A stretch of DNA of 64,000 nt, from assembly GCA_017512555.1 (NCBI GenBank), contig JAFWFE010000045.1:1-64000 (forward strand). Reading direction: 5' to 3'. Position numbers and translations under genes: made by a program. This document shows, piece by piece, positions 9,259 through 18,022 of this stretch. The stretch is from Solobacterium sp. (GTDB taxonomy: Bacteria > Bacillota_I > Bacilli_A > Erysipelotrichales > Erysipelotrichaceae). How positions within the stretch are numbered: position 1 is the first letter of the stretch; every line of letters begins with the position of its first letter. The notes below the pieces were generated by a model. The model saw only the letters and a list, made by a program, of their open reading frames with translations, searched no databases and was not told the DNA's origin.

Positions 9259-9987
9259 ATGTTTAACATTACCATTAAAGATACCTATGATGAAGTCAGT
9301 GCTGAAGCTTTCAAGATCATGAAGGAAGTACTCAGTGGTGACCACACACCCGTTCTTGGTCTGGCTACAGGCTCCAGTCCTGTCGGATTATACAAGGAAA
9401 TGATCCGTGACCACGAAGAGAACGGCACAAGCTACAAGGATATTATTACCTTTAATCTGGATGAATATATTGGTCTGCCAAGAGATCACAGAGAAAGTTA
9501 CTGGACATTTATGCATGTAAATCTGTTTAACCACGTGGATATTCCGGATGAGAATGTACATGTACCTCTGGGATGCGGAGAAGATCCGGAAGCAGACTGC
9601 GCGGCATATGAAGCGGAATTAGCGAAATACACCGCGGATGTGCAGGTACTCGGTATCGGCAGTGACGGACATATCGCTTTCAACGAACCGGGCTGCCCGT
9701 TTGACAGCGTGACACATATCATGGATCTTACCGAACAGACCAGAAGAGACAATGCCCGCTTCTTTGACAACGATATTAACCAGGTACCGACCAAAGCAGC
9801 GACAATGGGTCTGGCATCCATCATGCGTGCCAAGAAGATCATCATGATCGCTACCGGAGAGAATAAAGCTGATGCAATCTATGGAATGATCAAGGGACCC
9901 AAGACAGTGGATTGCCCGGCAAGTATCCTGCAGGATCATCCGGAAGTTTATGTCTTCCTGGACAAGGCAGCTGCTTCTAAATTATAG
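9259..9987 (+). CDS. nagB: Glucosamine-6-phosphate deaminase
   Basis: 242 residues from the ATG at 9259, which has a CGGAGGA ribosome site. NagB converts glucosamine-6-phosphate to fructose-6-phosphate and ammonia, feeding amino sugars into glycolysis. Conserved features include LGLATGSSPVGLY at the phosphate-binding loop, FNLDEYIGL with the catalytic Asp, and GIGSDGHIAFNEPG. The length is the short Gram-positive type, lacking the C-terminal allosteric extension of the enterobacterial enzyme. It is a single-gene unit with its own promoter (TATATT at 9235-9240) and terminator. Confidence 0.95.
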   Translation: MFNITIKDTYDEVSAEAFKIMKEVLSGDHTPVLGLATGSSPVGLYKEMIRDHEENGTSYKDIITFNLDEYIGLPRDHRESYWTFMHVNLFNHVDIPDENVHVPLGCGEDPEADCAAYEAELAKYTADVQVLGIGSDGHIAFNEPGCPFDSVTHIMDLTEQTRRDNARFFDNDINQVPTKAATMGLASIMRAKKIIMIATGENKADAIYGMIKGPKTVDCPASILQDHPEVYVFLDKAAASKL

Positions 9988-10008
9988 GATTCATACAATC
10001 TGTAACAG

Positions 10009-10030
10009 AGCCGGAGAAATCCGGCTTTTT
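10009..10030 (+). terminator. Terminator after nagB
   Basis: AGCCGGA pairs with TCCGGCT around a GAAA tetraloop, followed by TTTT. Confidence 0.9.
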
Positions 10031-10046
10031 ATCTGCAGTTTGAAAT

Positions 10047-10067
10047 AATTAAACTTTTTGTTTAATT
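10047..10067 (+). promoter_or_regulatory. Inverted repeat, candidate operator of the polyamine regulator
   Basis: Perfect 8-bp arms AATTAAAC and GTTTAATT separated by five T's, ending five bases before the -35 box of the XRE-cupin gene. Position and symmetry fit an autoregulatory site. Confidence 0.55.
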
Positions 10068-10071
10068 TTAC

Positions 10072-10099
10072 TTGCATTCAATACTCTGTTGTATATAAT
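10072..10099 (+). promoter_or_regulatory. Promoter of the pot operon
   Basis: TTGCAT at 10072-10077 and a perfect TATAAT at 10094-10099 with a 16-base spacer. Confidence 0.6.
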
Positions 10100-10118
10100 A
10101 CCTATGGGAGTAATGCCT

Positions 10119-10658
10119 ATGGAAATCGGAAAGAGAATCAAACAGCTCAGAGTGAAGAGTAATCTGACTCTGGAAGAACTTGCTTCACGCACGGAACTGA
10201 CCAAGGGATATCTTTCCCAGCTGGAACGGAATCTGGCACTGCCGTCGATTCCGACCCTGGAAGATATCACGGAAGCACTGGGTACGACCATGGCGCAGTT
10301 CTTCGCTGAAGAAGCAGACGAGAAGATTGTATTTACACGGGATGATGTCTTCGTGGATGAACAGGAAGATAAGACGATCCAGTGGATCGTTCCAAATGCG
10401 CAGAAAGATGTCATGGAACCGCTTCTGCTGGAACTGAAGCCTTCCGCAAGATCATTTACCGTTGATCCTCATGAGGGGGAAGAATTCGGTTATGTGATCT
10501 CCGGCAAGGTCATGCTGTACTGTGGTGAAGACAGTAAGGGGATGGCGGTAGGAAAAGGGGAATCCTTCTACATCCGCGGCAATCAGTCGCATTATCTTCA
10601 GAATTGCGCAAAAAAGAACGCTGTTGTGCTGTGGGTCAGTACACCGCCGGTTTTCTAG
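10119..10658 (+). CDS. XRE-cupin transcriptional regulator (PuuR-like)
   Basis: About 179 residues from the ATG at 10119, chosen because GGGAG sits nine bases upstream and MEIGKRIKQLR is the normal family start; earlier in-frame ATGs lie in the leader. An XRE helix-turn-helix covers residues of about 5-60 (TKGYLSQLERN recognition region). A C-terminal cupin barrel (EEFGYVISGKVMLYCG) would bind the effector. This architecture is typical of PuuR-type regulators that precede spermidine/putrescine transporters. The gene is 15 bases before potA, so it probably autoregulates the operon in response to polyamines. The effector is inferred from context. Confidence 0.85.
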   Translation: MEIGKRIKQLRVKSNLTLEELASRTELTKGYLSQLERNLALPSIPTLEDITEALGTTMAQFFAEEADEKIVFTRDDVFVDEQEDKTIQWIVPNAQKDVMEPLLLELKPSARSFTVDPHEGEEFGYVISGKVMLYCGEDSKGMAVGKGESFYIRGNQSHYLQNCAKKNAVVLWVSTPPVF

Positions 10659-10673
10659 GAGAGTGAGGGGCTT

Positions 10674-12242
10674 ATGAAAAAATTAATACAGGTAAAAAAC
10701 GTTACGAAGACATTCGGAAGCCAGGTTGTCCTGAAGGATATCTCGCTGGATATCTATGAAAATGAATTTGTGACATTGCTGGGACCTTCCGGCTGCGGTA
10801 AGACAACGTTACTGCGGATCATCGCCGGATTCCTGGATGCGGATGAAGGACATGTCATCATGGACGGTGAAGATATTGCGAATACACCTGCTTATAAACG
10901 TGATGTCAATACGGTATTCCAGCACTATGCGTTATTTCCGCATCTGGATGTTTATGAGAATATTGCCTTCGGTTTAAAGATCAAGAAACAACCGAAAGAT
11001 ATCATTGATCAGAAGGTAAGACGTATGGTCTCCCTGGTCGGTCTGGAAGATTTCCTGCATCGTGATGTTACGAAGTTATCCGGCGGTCAGCAGCAGCGTG
11101 TCGCTATTGCGCGTGCCCTGGTCAATGAACCGAAAGTACTTCTGCTGGATGAATCTCTGAGCGCTCTCGATAAGAACCTCAGAAAGGAAATGCAGCTGGA
11201 ACTGAAACAGATCCAGAAAGAAGTCGGGATTACCTTCGTGTTCGTTACCCATGACCAGGAAGAAGCCCTGACGATGTCCGATAAGATTGTCATCATGAAA
11301 GATGGTGAGATCGAACAGATTGGTACACCGCTGGAAGTATATAACGAACCAATCAACGAATACTGCGCAAGATTTATCGGTGACTCCAACATCATTGAGG
11401 GAAATATGATCCGTGATGGTCTGGTACGTTTCGATGATGTTGAATATGAATGCGTAGATAAAGGCTTTAAGGATAATGAACCTGTGGATGTGGTCATCCG
11501 TCCGGAAGATATCGATATCGTACCGAGAAACCAGGGCAAGATGAACGGGGAAGTAAAATCCGTACTGTTCAAGGGTGTCCATTACGAAGTGATCGTAGAA
11601 ACCAGTTCCGGTACATCCAAGACGGTAACCATGCATGTTACAAAGGAACATGACATCACCAATGAAAGCGCGCATGAAAAAATCAGTGCTTCCAACTTCT
11701 ACATGGACCTGGAAGATGTCCCGAATCTTACGGACAGTGAAGTTATCACCAGAGCGAATGCCCAGGCCTGGAATGAGGATAACGAAGATGTATCCCTGTC
11801 CAAGGTAACCTATAACGTAAAGAACGAAGTTGGTACTTACGACTGTACCTTCGCTACCGATAAGGGTACGGAGATCAGTATCAAGATCTTTGTGGTAAAA
11901 CCGAATGTTATTGAAGACCAGTCCAACGAAGAAGGTATCCAGGCATTTGATTTCTATCGTACTGCAGATGAAATCAAGGAGTCCATGGCTCTGGATACAG
12001 ACCTGATCCTGTGGGCAGACGCGGCAGCCTGGAACCTGGAAGATGATTCCCGTGTAGAGATCTGGGATGTCAAATATGACTTCGATGACGAGAATATCGT
12101 CGAAGGGGATTACCCGATCACATTCTCTACCCAGGGTCGTGAACTGAAAGTAGAAACCACGGATAAGATCGAAGAAGGGGAAAGAATCGGTCTGAACTGG
12201 AATCCTGAAGATATCCATGTCATGAGAAAGATGGTGGTCTGA
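10674..12242 (+). CDS. potA: Spermidine/putrescine ABC transporter ATPase with Ig-like insertion
   Basis: 522 residues, against about 350-380 for ordinary PotA. Residues 1-240 form a standard ABC ATPase: GPSGCGKTT Walker A, LSGGQQQR signature, LLLDE Walker B and a switch histidine (FVTHDQEEA). A TOBE region starts near 240 but is interrupted at about 318-500. The insert holds two tandem repeats, each with an A-x-AWN turn followed by an Ig-like strand pattern ([15 protein letters not shown] in the first, [14 protein letters not shown] in the second). The TOBE-like ending [13 protein letters not shown] then resumes. The frame is intact. Such Ig-like repeats are usually extracellular. The gene is first of potABCD. 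Confidence 0.92.
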   Translation: MKKLIQVKNVTKTFGSQVVLKDISLDIYENEFVTLLGPSGCGKTTLLRIIAGFLDADEGHVIMDGEDIANTPAYKRDVNTVFQHYALFPHLDVYENIAFGLKIKKQPKDIIDQKVRRMVSLVGLEDFLHRDVTKLSGGQQQRVAIARALVNEPKVLLLDESLSALDKNLRKEMQLELKQIQKEVGITFVFVTHDQEEALTMSDKIVIMKDGEIEQIGTPLEVYNEPINEYCARFIGDSNIIEGNMIRDGLVRFDDVEYECVDKGFKDNEPVDVVIRPEDIDIVPRNQGKMNGEVKSVLFKGVHYEVIVETSSGTSKTVTMHVTKEHDITNESAHEKISASNFYMDLEDVPNLTDSEVITRANAQAWNEDNEDVSLSKVTYNVKNEVGTYDCTFATDKGTEISIKIFVVKPNVIEDQSNEEGIQAFDFYRTADEIKESMALDTDLILWADAAAWNLEDDSRVEIWDVKYDFDDENIVEGDYPITFSTQGRELKVETTDKIEEGERIGLNWNPEDIHVMRKMVV

Positions 12243-12244
12243 TC

Positions 12245-13030
12245 ATGAAGGGCTTCAGTAAGATGGCCTATCCGTACATTGTATGGATGGTAATCATGAT
12301 CATCCTGCCGATGTTGATGATCGTATTCTATGCTTTCTCGAAGAGTGGAAATGATGTCCTGACCTTCCAGTTTACCTTTCAGAACTTTGTCCGGTTCTTT
12401 GAGGATTCCGTATTCCCGAATGTACTGTGGCGAAGCCTGAAGATGGCGGTAGCGACCACAGTCATCTGTATCGCTCTTGGATATCCCTGCGGATATATTA
12501 TTGCCAAGCTGAAGGGGAACAACCAGGCAATCATGATCCTGCTGATCACACTTCCGATGTGGATCAATATGCTGGTCAGAACCTATGCCTGGAGAGGATT
12601 GCTCGGCTATGTGGAACTCTCCAGTGAAGCCAGAGTCTATGTCGGTATGGTCTATAACTTCCTGCCGTTTATGATTCTGGAGATCTATACAGCTTTGTCC
12701 AAGATTGATCCGGCACTGCTGGTTGCGGCACGTGATCTTGGTGCCAATGATTTCCAGGCTTTTCTCAAGGTGACGCTTCCGTTGTCCCTGTCCGGTGTAG
12801 TCAGCGGTATTACCCTGGTATTCCTGCCGGCAGTATCCAGCTTCTTTATCCCGAAGTTACTCGGCGGCGGTCAGTATGTCCTGATCGGTAACCTGATTGA
12901 AGATTACTTCATCACATCCGGTGACTGGAACTTCGGTTCTGCAATCAGCTTCATCATGGCAATCATTATCCTGATCTCCATGTATGTCACAAGGAAACTG
13001 GACAGAACCGCAAAGGAGGATGAAATCTGA
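12245..13030 (+). CDS. potB: Spermidine/putrescine ABC transporter permease
   Basis: 261 residues with about six membrane helices. The cytoplasmic EAA loop, which contacts the ATPase, is visible at DPALLVAARDLGANDFQAFLKVTLP near residue 160. The gene starts two bases after the potA stop and its own stop overlaps the potC start (TGATG), so synthesis is coupled. It forms the membrane channel with PotC, powered by PotA and loaded by PotD. Confidence 0.93.
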   Translation: MKGFSKMAYPYIVWMVIMIILPMLMIVFYAFSKSGNDVLTFQFTFQNFVRFFEDSVFPNVLWRSLKMAVATTVICIALGYPCGYIIAKLKGNNQAIMILLITLPMWINMLVRTYAWRGLLGYVELSSEARVYVGMVYNFLPFMILEIYTALSKIDPALLVAARDLGANDFQAFLKVTLPLSLSGVVSGITLVFLPAVSSFFIPKLLGGGQYVLIGNLIEDYFITSGDWNFGSAISFIMAIIILISMYVTRKLDRTAKEDEI

Positions 13031-13833
13031 TGGAAAAGAAGACAAAACTTCATGAAAAAATCTATCTGATCCTGATCTTGTTCTTCTTCTATCTGCCGAT
13101 CTTCTATGTCGTGTTCTTCAGTTTTAACAGTTCGAAGTCACTGACCAGATTTACCGGATTCTCCCTGCAGTGGTATGAGAAGATGTTCTCTAACCGTACC
13201 ATCATAGAGGCAATCGGCTATACTGTAGCATGTGCTGTGATCGCGACGATCGTTTCCACGATTGTTGGTACAATTACTGCGATTGGTTTGTCCAAGAGTA
13301 ACCGGATCGTCAGAGAGATGGTCAGCCAGGTGAATAACCTGCCGATGTTGAATCCGGATATCGTTACTGCAATCGGATTCATGTTGTTCTTTACATCTCT
13401 GCGTATTCAGACCGGGTTTACGACCATGGTACTGGCGCATATCGCGTTCTGTATTCCGTATGTGATGCTTTCCATCATGCCTAAATTGCGCAGTCTGGAT
13501 CCCAATATTGCGGAAGCAGCGCTCGATCTGGGATGCACACCGATACAGGCATTGTGGAAGGTGATCATTCCGCAGATCAAGGAAGGTATCATTGCCGGCG
13601 CACTTGTTGCCTTCACGATGTCCTTCGATGACTTCGTTATCTCACTGTTTACCACCGGTCCCGGTGTGAATAATATATCGATCTATGTTTATTCCAGTGT
13701 TAAACGTATCAATCCTACCATCAATGCCTTAAGCGCGTTGATTGTCTATGTAATTACTATCGTATTGATCATAATCAATGTCGTTCCTATGATTAAAGAA
13801 AGAAGAGGGAAAAGAAATGAACAAATTAGCTAA
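13030..13833 (+). CDS. potC: Spermidine/putrescine ABC transporter permease
   Basis: 267 residues with about six helices and an EAA loop (DPNIAEAALDLGCTPIQALW) near residue 160. The start overlaps the potB stop, and the last codons overlap the potD start by 17 bases. It is the second half of the polyamine channel. Its basic C-terminus (KERRGKRNEQIS) is cytoplasmic. Confidence 0.93.
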   Translation: MEKKTKLHEKIYLILILFFFYLPIFYVVFFSFNSSKSLTRFTGFSLQWYEKMFSNRTIIEAIGYTVACAVIATIVSTIVGTITAIGLSKSNRIVREMVSQVNNLPMLNPDIVTAIGFMLFFTSLRIQTGFTTMVLAHIAFCIPYVMLSIMPKLRSLDPNIAEAALDLGCTPIQALWKVIIPQIKEGIIAGALVAFTMSFDDFVISLFTTGPGVNNISIYVYSSVKRINPTINALSALIVYVITIVLIIINVVPMIKERRGKRNEQIS

Positions 13834-14920
13834 AATACTGCTTGCCGGCCTGCTGGTCGCAGGTGGATACTCCAACTCCGGTGGCTCCGCATCCGGCAAC
13901 ACGGAAAAAGAAACTGTAGATGCCAAGGAAGTGTATGGCTGCAACGTGATCAACGTCTTCAGTCCGGGTGAATACATCGACGAAGATGTTATCCCGAACT
14001 TTGAAAAGCAGTATAACGCTACCGTAAATTACGACCTGTTTGATTCCAATGAAATGATGTATACAAAGCTTCAGGGCGGCAGTTCTTACGATGTTCTGGT
14101 TCCTTCGGATTATATGATTGAACGTTTATTACAGGAAAACTTCCTGCAGGAACTGGATCTGGATTCCATGGAAAACCAGGATGGATTTGAACGTCAGGCT
14201 ATGGAACTTGCCGGTTCCTTTGACCCGGATCATGTCTATGCGGTTCCTTATTTCTGGGGCTCTGTAGGAATCATTTACAACAAGAATAATGTTGACCCTC
14301 AGGAAGTGGAAGAGCAGGGATGGGAAATCCTCCGGAATACCAAATACAAGGGTAAGATCTTCATGTATGACTCTCAGAGAGATGCCTTCATGATTGCTTT
14401 CAAGGCTCTCGGATACTCCATGAATACAGAGAATGAAGATGAGATCAATAAAGCATTTGAGTGGCTGAAACAGCTGGATGATACCATGGAACCTTCTTAT
14501 GTGACGGATGAAGTCATTGACGCAATGATCAACGGTGAAAAGGATATCGCTGTTGTATATTCCGGTGATGCCGCATATATCGTTTCTGAGAATGAAGATA
14601 TGGCCTTCTCTGAACCTCATCAGGGAACCAACCACTGGATCGATGCCATGGTTATGCCTAAGGATGCGCAGTGTTCCGGTCTGGCCAATGCGTTCATTGA
14701 CTATATCTCCAGCTATGATGTAGCCTATGCGAACTCTGTCGCTGTAGGTTATACTTCCCCGAACGCACAGGTGATGGATGAACTCAGCTCCGAAGATGGT
14801 GATTTCTACGAGAACAACGCTTATCTGCCTCGTGAAGGCTATGACAAGGATGAGATCTTCCACTACAGTGAAGTACTGAGACAGGAACTCGGATTCCTCT
14901 GGAACAAAGTTAAAAACTAA
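13817..14920 (+). CDS. potD: Spermidine/putrescine-binding protein, lipobox cysteine replaced by tyrosine
   Basis: 367 residues, a family 1 periplasmic-type binding protein. NVINVFSPGEYIDEDVIPNFEKQ and the downstream SYDVLVPSDYMIERL are PotD hallmarks. The N-terminal signal (MNKLAKILLAGLLVAGG) should end in Cys, as in other Gram-positive PotD proteins, but codon 18 at 13868-13870 is TAC (Tyr). One base change would give TGC and a usable lipobox ending AGGC. Without the cysteine the protein may be secreted or stay anchored by an uncleaved signal. A terminator follows, closing the regulator-potABCD operon. Confidence 0.92.
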   Translation: MNKLAKILLAGLLVAGGYSNSGGSASGNTEKETVDAKEVYGCNVINVFSPGEYIDEDVIPNFEKQYNATVNYDLFDSNEMMYTKLQGGSSYDVLVPSDYMIERLLQENFLQELDLDSMENQDGFERQAMELAGSFDPDHVYAVPYFWGSVGIIYNKNNVDPQEVEEQGWEILRNTKYKGKIFMYDSQRDAFMIAFKALGYSMNTENEDEINKAFEWLKQLDDTMEPSYVTDEVIDAMINGEKDIAVVYSGDAAYIVSENEDMAFSEPHQGTNHWIDAMVMPKDAQCSGLANAFIDYISSYDVAYANSVAVGYTSPNAQVMDELSSEDGDFYENNAYLPREGYDKDEIFHYSEVLRQELGFLWNKVKN

Positions 14921-14924
14921 TACG

Positions 14925-14949
14925 AAGACCGCTGAGGCGGTCTTTTTTG
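14925..14949 (+). terminator. Terminator of the potABCD operon
   Basis: AAGACCGC pairs with GCGGTCTT around a TGAG loop, followed by a T run. Confidence 0.9.
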
Positions 14950-14980
14950 TTAGAATAAGAGTAGAAAAGAGGAAAAGATA

Positions 14981-15787
14981 ATGAAATCTTGGCGTAAACC
15001 AAATTCGGTTAAACCTCCGTTTGGCAGTACATGGACAGCACCTCCTGCTACAAGAATCTTTGACAATGTGTCATTTATCGGAAATGTCATTGTTGGATGT
15101 TATGTTGTGGAAACAGGGGATGGATTTATCCTGATTGATTGTATGGAACCGGATGACCAGTCCAGGGATACGATTGTACAGGGTATCTCGGATCTTGGTC
15201 TGGATATTCACGATTTAAAAGCGATTTTGATCAGTCATGGTCATTTTGATCACTATGGCCAGGCAGACTGGTTCCGCCGGAACTACGGCTGTAAATTATA
15301 TCTCGGTGAAACCGATACGATCCTGGCAAAGACCGTAGCTCTGGATAAGTGGCCGGTGATCGACTACGATATCGACCGTTATTACAATGACGGCGAAATA
15401 CTAAAATTCGGTGATCTGGAGATTATGACTGTTCTGACTCCGGGACATACGAAAGGGTGTTACTCCTTTATCTTACCTGTCTATGATGAAGGCAGAAAAC
15501 ATATGGCAGGAATGTGGGGTGGTTCCGGATTATTACCGGATTCCGATCCGTATGACTATCGGGCATCTCTGGACAAGTTTATGAAGCTTTGCCGGGAATA
15601 TCATGTGGATGTGGAACTGTGTGCGCATCCTACATTGGATAATGGTCTGGAACGTCATGAAGTGATCCGTAAGATCGTCAATGGTGTTCCCAATCCATTT
15701 GTGATCGGTGAAGAGGGATTTGCGTATTATATGACCCAGTACTATGATCTGGTTGAAGAAACGATGATACGCAGGGGACTGAAATAA
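14981..15787 (+). CDS. MBL-fold metallo-hydrolase
   Basis: 268 residues of the metallo-beta-lactamase fold. The metal-binding HGHFDH motif lies near residue 87, a TPGHTKG histidine near 150, and a further histidine (CAHPTLDN) near 215. The overall shape recalls subclass B3-like hydrolases, but substrate cannot be assigned; most chromosomal members are not resistance enzymes. No signal peptide is seen, so it is cytoplasmic. The ribosome site is GAGGAAAAG. It stands alone between the pot operon and the pseudouridine genes. Confidence 0.82.
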   Translation: MKSWRKPNSVKPPFGSTWTAPPATRIFDNVSFIGNVIVGCYVVETGDGFILIDCMEPDDQSRDTIVQGISDLGLDIHDLKAILISHGHFDHYGQADWFRRNYGCKLYLGETDTILAKTVALDKWPVIDYDIDRYYNDGEILKFGDLEIMTVLTPGHTKGCYSFILPVYDEGRKHMAGMWGGSGLLPDSDPYDYRASLDKFMKLCREYHVDVELCAHPTLDNGLERHEVIRKIVNGVPNPFVIGEEGFAYYMTQYYDLVEETMIRRGLK

Positions 15788-15824
15788 CACAGTAAACAAC
15801 ATACGCATGTTTTGTAAGGTGATT

Positions 15825-15830
15825 TATAAT
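15825..15830 (+). promoter_or_regulatory. -10 box of the psuK-psuG pair
   Basis: A perfect TATAAT followed by an AGGAGG ribosome site at 15837-15842. The -35 element is not clear. Confidence 0.45.
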
Positions 15831-15850
15831 GGGTACAGGAGGATGACTCT

Positions 15851-16780
15851 ATGAACAGTGGATATGTGGTTGGTATCGGTGCGGCTAATATCGATATCTA
15901 CGGCAAGAGTCTGGTTCCGCTTCGGGAAAAGACCGATCATCCCGCAAAGGTCTTTACCGGAATCGGCGGTGTAACACGCAATATACTGGATAATCTGATG
16001 CATCTGGACATCCCGTGTGTATTGATGACGGCAGTCGGTGATGATATCTACGGAAAGATCGTTTTATCTGCCGTGGAAGAACAGGGGATGGATATCCGTC
16101 ACGCGCTGGTTGTGCCCGGAGCTTCTACCGGTGTGTTTATCCAGGTGCTTAGTGAAAATAACGATATGGAGCTGGCTCTTTGTGATATGGGTGTAATGTC
16201 ACATATTACGGAAGAATACCTGCGTGAACATCATGAAGTGCTGGAAAAAGCACAAATTATCGTCATTGATCCATCCTTGCCGGAAGAAACGATTGAATAT
16301 CTTGTGGATCATTTCGGAGATAAGATCTTCCTGGATCCGGTTTCGGATATTCTTGCGGAGAAGATGAAACCGTTCGTCGGAAGGATCTGCGCGGTTAAAC
16401 CAAACCGTACAGAACTGGAAGTATTGAGCGGTATGCCGGTACGGGATCCTGCAGAACTGATTGCGGCAGGGCGTAAAGTAATTGAAAGCGGAACGAAAAC
16501 ACTGTATATTTCGCTGGGCAGGGATGGTTGTCTGTATATGGACCATGACCGGCAGATCCTGCAGCGTTTTCATGAAGAGAAGGAAATGGTCAATGCTTCA
16601 GGCGCAGGAGACAGTTTCTTTGCCGGTATTATCTGCGGACTGATTGACGGGCTGGAAATTGAGTCCGTGCTGGATCTTGGCCTGGCAGCGGGCATTCTCG
16701 CCGTACGCAGTAAAGAAGTCATCAGTCCGTTGTTATCAAGGAAAAACTTACAGAAGATCATAAAGGAGAACAGAGGATGA
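15851..16780 (+). CDS. psuK: PfkB-family kinase, probable pseudouridine kinase
   Basis: 309 residues of the ribokinase/PfkB fold. The GIGAANIDIYGKS start, the GGVTRNILDNL substrate region and the catalytic NASGAGDSFFAG motif near residue 250 are all intact. The next gene encodes pseudouridine-5'-phosphate glycosidase and overlaps this one by four bases (ATGA), so the natural reading is pseudouridine kinase, phosphorylating pseudouridine for cleavage. The substrate assignment rests on that neighbour. Confidence 0.88.
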   Translation: MNSGYVVGIGAANIDIYGKSLVPLREKTDHPAKVFTGIGGVTRNILDNLMHLDIPCVLMTAVGDDIYGKIVLSAVEEQGMDIRHALVVPGASTGVFIQVLSENNDMELALCDMGVMSHITEEYLREHHEVLEKAQIIVIDPSLPEETIEYLVDHFGDKIFLDPVSDILAEKMKPFVGRICAVKPNRTELEVLSGMPVRDPAELIAAGRKVIESGTKTLYISLGRDGCLYMDHDRQILQRFHEEKEMVNASGAGDSFFAGIICGLIDGLEIESVLDLGLAAGILAVRSKEVISPLLSRKNLQKIIKENRG

Positions 16781-17694
16781 AACTAGAAGATTATCTGGAT
16801 ATTCAGCCGGAGATTGCGGAAGCAATCAAAGAGGGTAAACCTGTAGTAGCACTGGAAAGCACGATCTTATCTCATGGTATGCCGTTCCCGGAAAATGTGG
16901 AATTTGCGCACAAGGTGGAAAAGATCGTCCGTGGTGAAGGAGCGATTCCGGCAACTACCGCAATTATCGACGGAAAACTGAAAGTCGGATTAAGTTCAGA
17001 TGAACTGGATCTGATGTGCAGGGCAGAGAATGTCGGAAAGGTATCACGCAGAGATGTGGCAGTATATCTTGCAACCGGGATGAATGGTGCGACAACAGTT
17101 GCGACAACGATGCTGATTGCGGCAATGGCCGGGATCCGTATCTTTGCGACAGGTGGTATCGGCGGTGTGCACAGAGGCGGAGAAGACAGTATGGATATCT
17201 CAGCTGATCTGCAGGAACTGGCAAATACACCGGTAGCGGTTGTCTGCGCAGGCGCGAAGATGATCCTGGATCTGGGCAGAACACTGGAATACCTGGAAAC
17301 ACAGGGTGTGCCGGTACTTGGCTATCAGACCGATGAATTCCCTGCGTTCTACTGCAGTAAGAGCGGATACAAACTGGACTACAACGCTGAATCTCCGGAA
17401 ATCATCGCAAAGATCATGAAGACGAAGTGGGATTTAGGGCTCAAGGGCGGACTGGTGATCGGTAATCCGATTCCGGAAGAATTTGCGTTAGACTTTGACT
17501 GGATGAATGGTGTCATTGATGCGGCACTGAAGAAAGCGGATGACCTGGGAATCCGCGGTAAGTATATTACGCCGTTCCTGCTGGCAGAGATCAAGGATAT
17601 GACTGAGGGTGTATCCTTCGCATCCAACCTGGAACTTGCCTATAACAACGCTCGTCTGGCCAGCCGGATTGCCAAGGCATACGTAGCACTTTAA
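16777..17694 (+). CDS. psuG: Pseudouridine-5'-phosphate glycosidase
   Basis: 305 residues, the usual length. PsuG cleaves pseudouridine-5'-phosphate to uracil and ribose-5-phosphate. Family motifs are clear: VVALESTILSHGMPFPEN at about 25, GAIPATTAI at about 52, ATGGIGGVHRGGE at about 125 and VIGNPIPEEF at about 228. The start codon overlaps the kinase stop, so kinase and glycosidase form a two-step pathway recycling pseudouridine from RNA turnover. A strong terminator follows. Confidence 0.95.
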   Translation: MKLEDYLDIQPEIAEAIKEGKPVVALESTILSHGMPFPENVEFAHKVEKIVRGEGAIPATTAIIDGKLKVGLSSDELDLMCRAENVGKVSRRDVAVYLATGMNGATTVATTMLIAAMAGIRIFATGGIGGVHRGGEDSMDISADLQELANTPVAVVCAGAKMILDLGRTLEYLETQGVPVLGYQTDEFPAFYCSKSGYKLDYNAESPEIIAKIMKTKWDLGLKGGLVIGNPIPEEFALDFDWMNGVIDAALKKADDLGIRGKYITPFLLAEIKDMTEGVSFASNLELAYNNARLASRIAKAYVAL

Positions 17695-17731
17695 GTGAAA
17701 AATTCCCTGCAAAATTCCCCACAAAACAATA

Positions 17732-17757
17732 AAACCGCATAGTTATGCGGTTTTTTT
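17732..17757 (+). terminator. Terminator after psuG
   Basis: AAACCGCAT pairs with ATGCGGTTT around an AGTT loop, followed by a long T run. A closely similar hairpin lies at 19398-19421, just inside the other end of the island. Confidence 0.9.
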
Positions 17758-17766
17758 AATAAGTGA

Positions 17767-17785
17767 TGGTGGGGTCAGTGGGACT
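17767..17785. repeat. attL-like copy of the tRNA-Leu 3' end
   Basis: 19 bp identical to 19466-19484. The flanking base differs on both sides. Confidence 0.85.
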
Positions 17786-17829
17786 CAATAACCCTCCGAA
17801 AATGGCTTAGTTATTCGGTTTTGTAGAAG

Positions 17830-17852
17830 CGTGGTGCAAAACGTGGCGCAAA
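17830..17852 (+). repeat. Two 11-bp direct repeats at the left end of the element
   Basis: CGTGGTGCAAA at 17830-17840 and CGTGGCGCAAA at 17842-17852, immediately beside the integrase stop codon. They match the three repeats at 19310-19342. Probable integrase arm-binding sites. Confidence 0.7.
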
Positions 17853-17993
17853 CTAACTAAATTTTCTGTTGTTCATAGCATTCTTTCTGTCAGACTCTTT
17901 ACTGACCGCATAGTCTAATGACATACTTGCGGATTCGTGACCCATGATATCTCGGATAATATTTGCAGGAGTAGACGTATAGTAAGTGAATTG
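17853..17993 (-). pseudogene. int: C-terminal remnant of a tyrosine recombinase (integrase)
   Basis: Reading the minus strand gives about 40 clearly related residues: the stretch STPANIIRDIMGHES contains the conserved LGH-like (here MGHES) box, followed by the catalytic Tyr region SLDYAVSKESD and a stop at 17853-17855. A stop in the same frame lies at 17994-17996 and no catalytic Arg-His region is present upstream, so most of the gene is deleted. It points toward the att site, as expected for an integrase at the end of a tRNA-borne element. Confidence 0.8.
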
Positions 17994-18022
17994 TCAGATA
18001 TTGATTTGTGAGGAGATAAAAC

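Noticed and set aside
11076-12218. Long antisense open frame opposite potA
   Set aside because: Phe/His/Ile-rich shadow without start signals; the sense frame is clearly an ABC ATPase.
10674-12242. PotA extension as a fused neighbouring gene or frameshift product
   Set aside because: The frame is continuous and the TOBE-like ending resumes after the insert, so it is an internal insertion and not a C-terminal fusion.
14981-15787. Possible beta-lactam resistance gene
   Set aside because: The MBL fold is shared by many hydrolases; there is no signal peptide and no resistance context, so resistance is not claimed.
17767-17785. A second tRNA gene at the left att site
   Set aside because: Only the last 19 bases match tRNA-Leu; no anticodon arm or acceptor partner follows. 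It is an att duplication.
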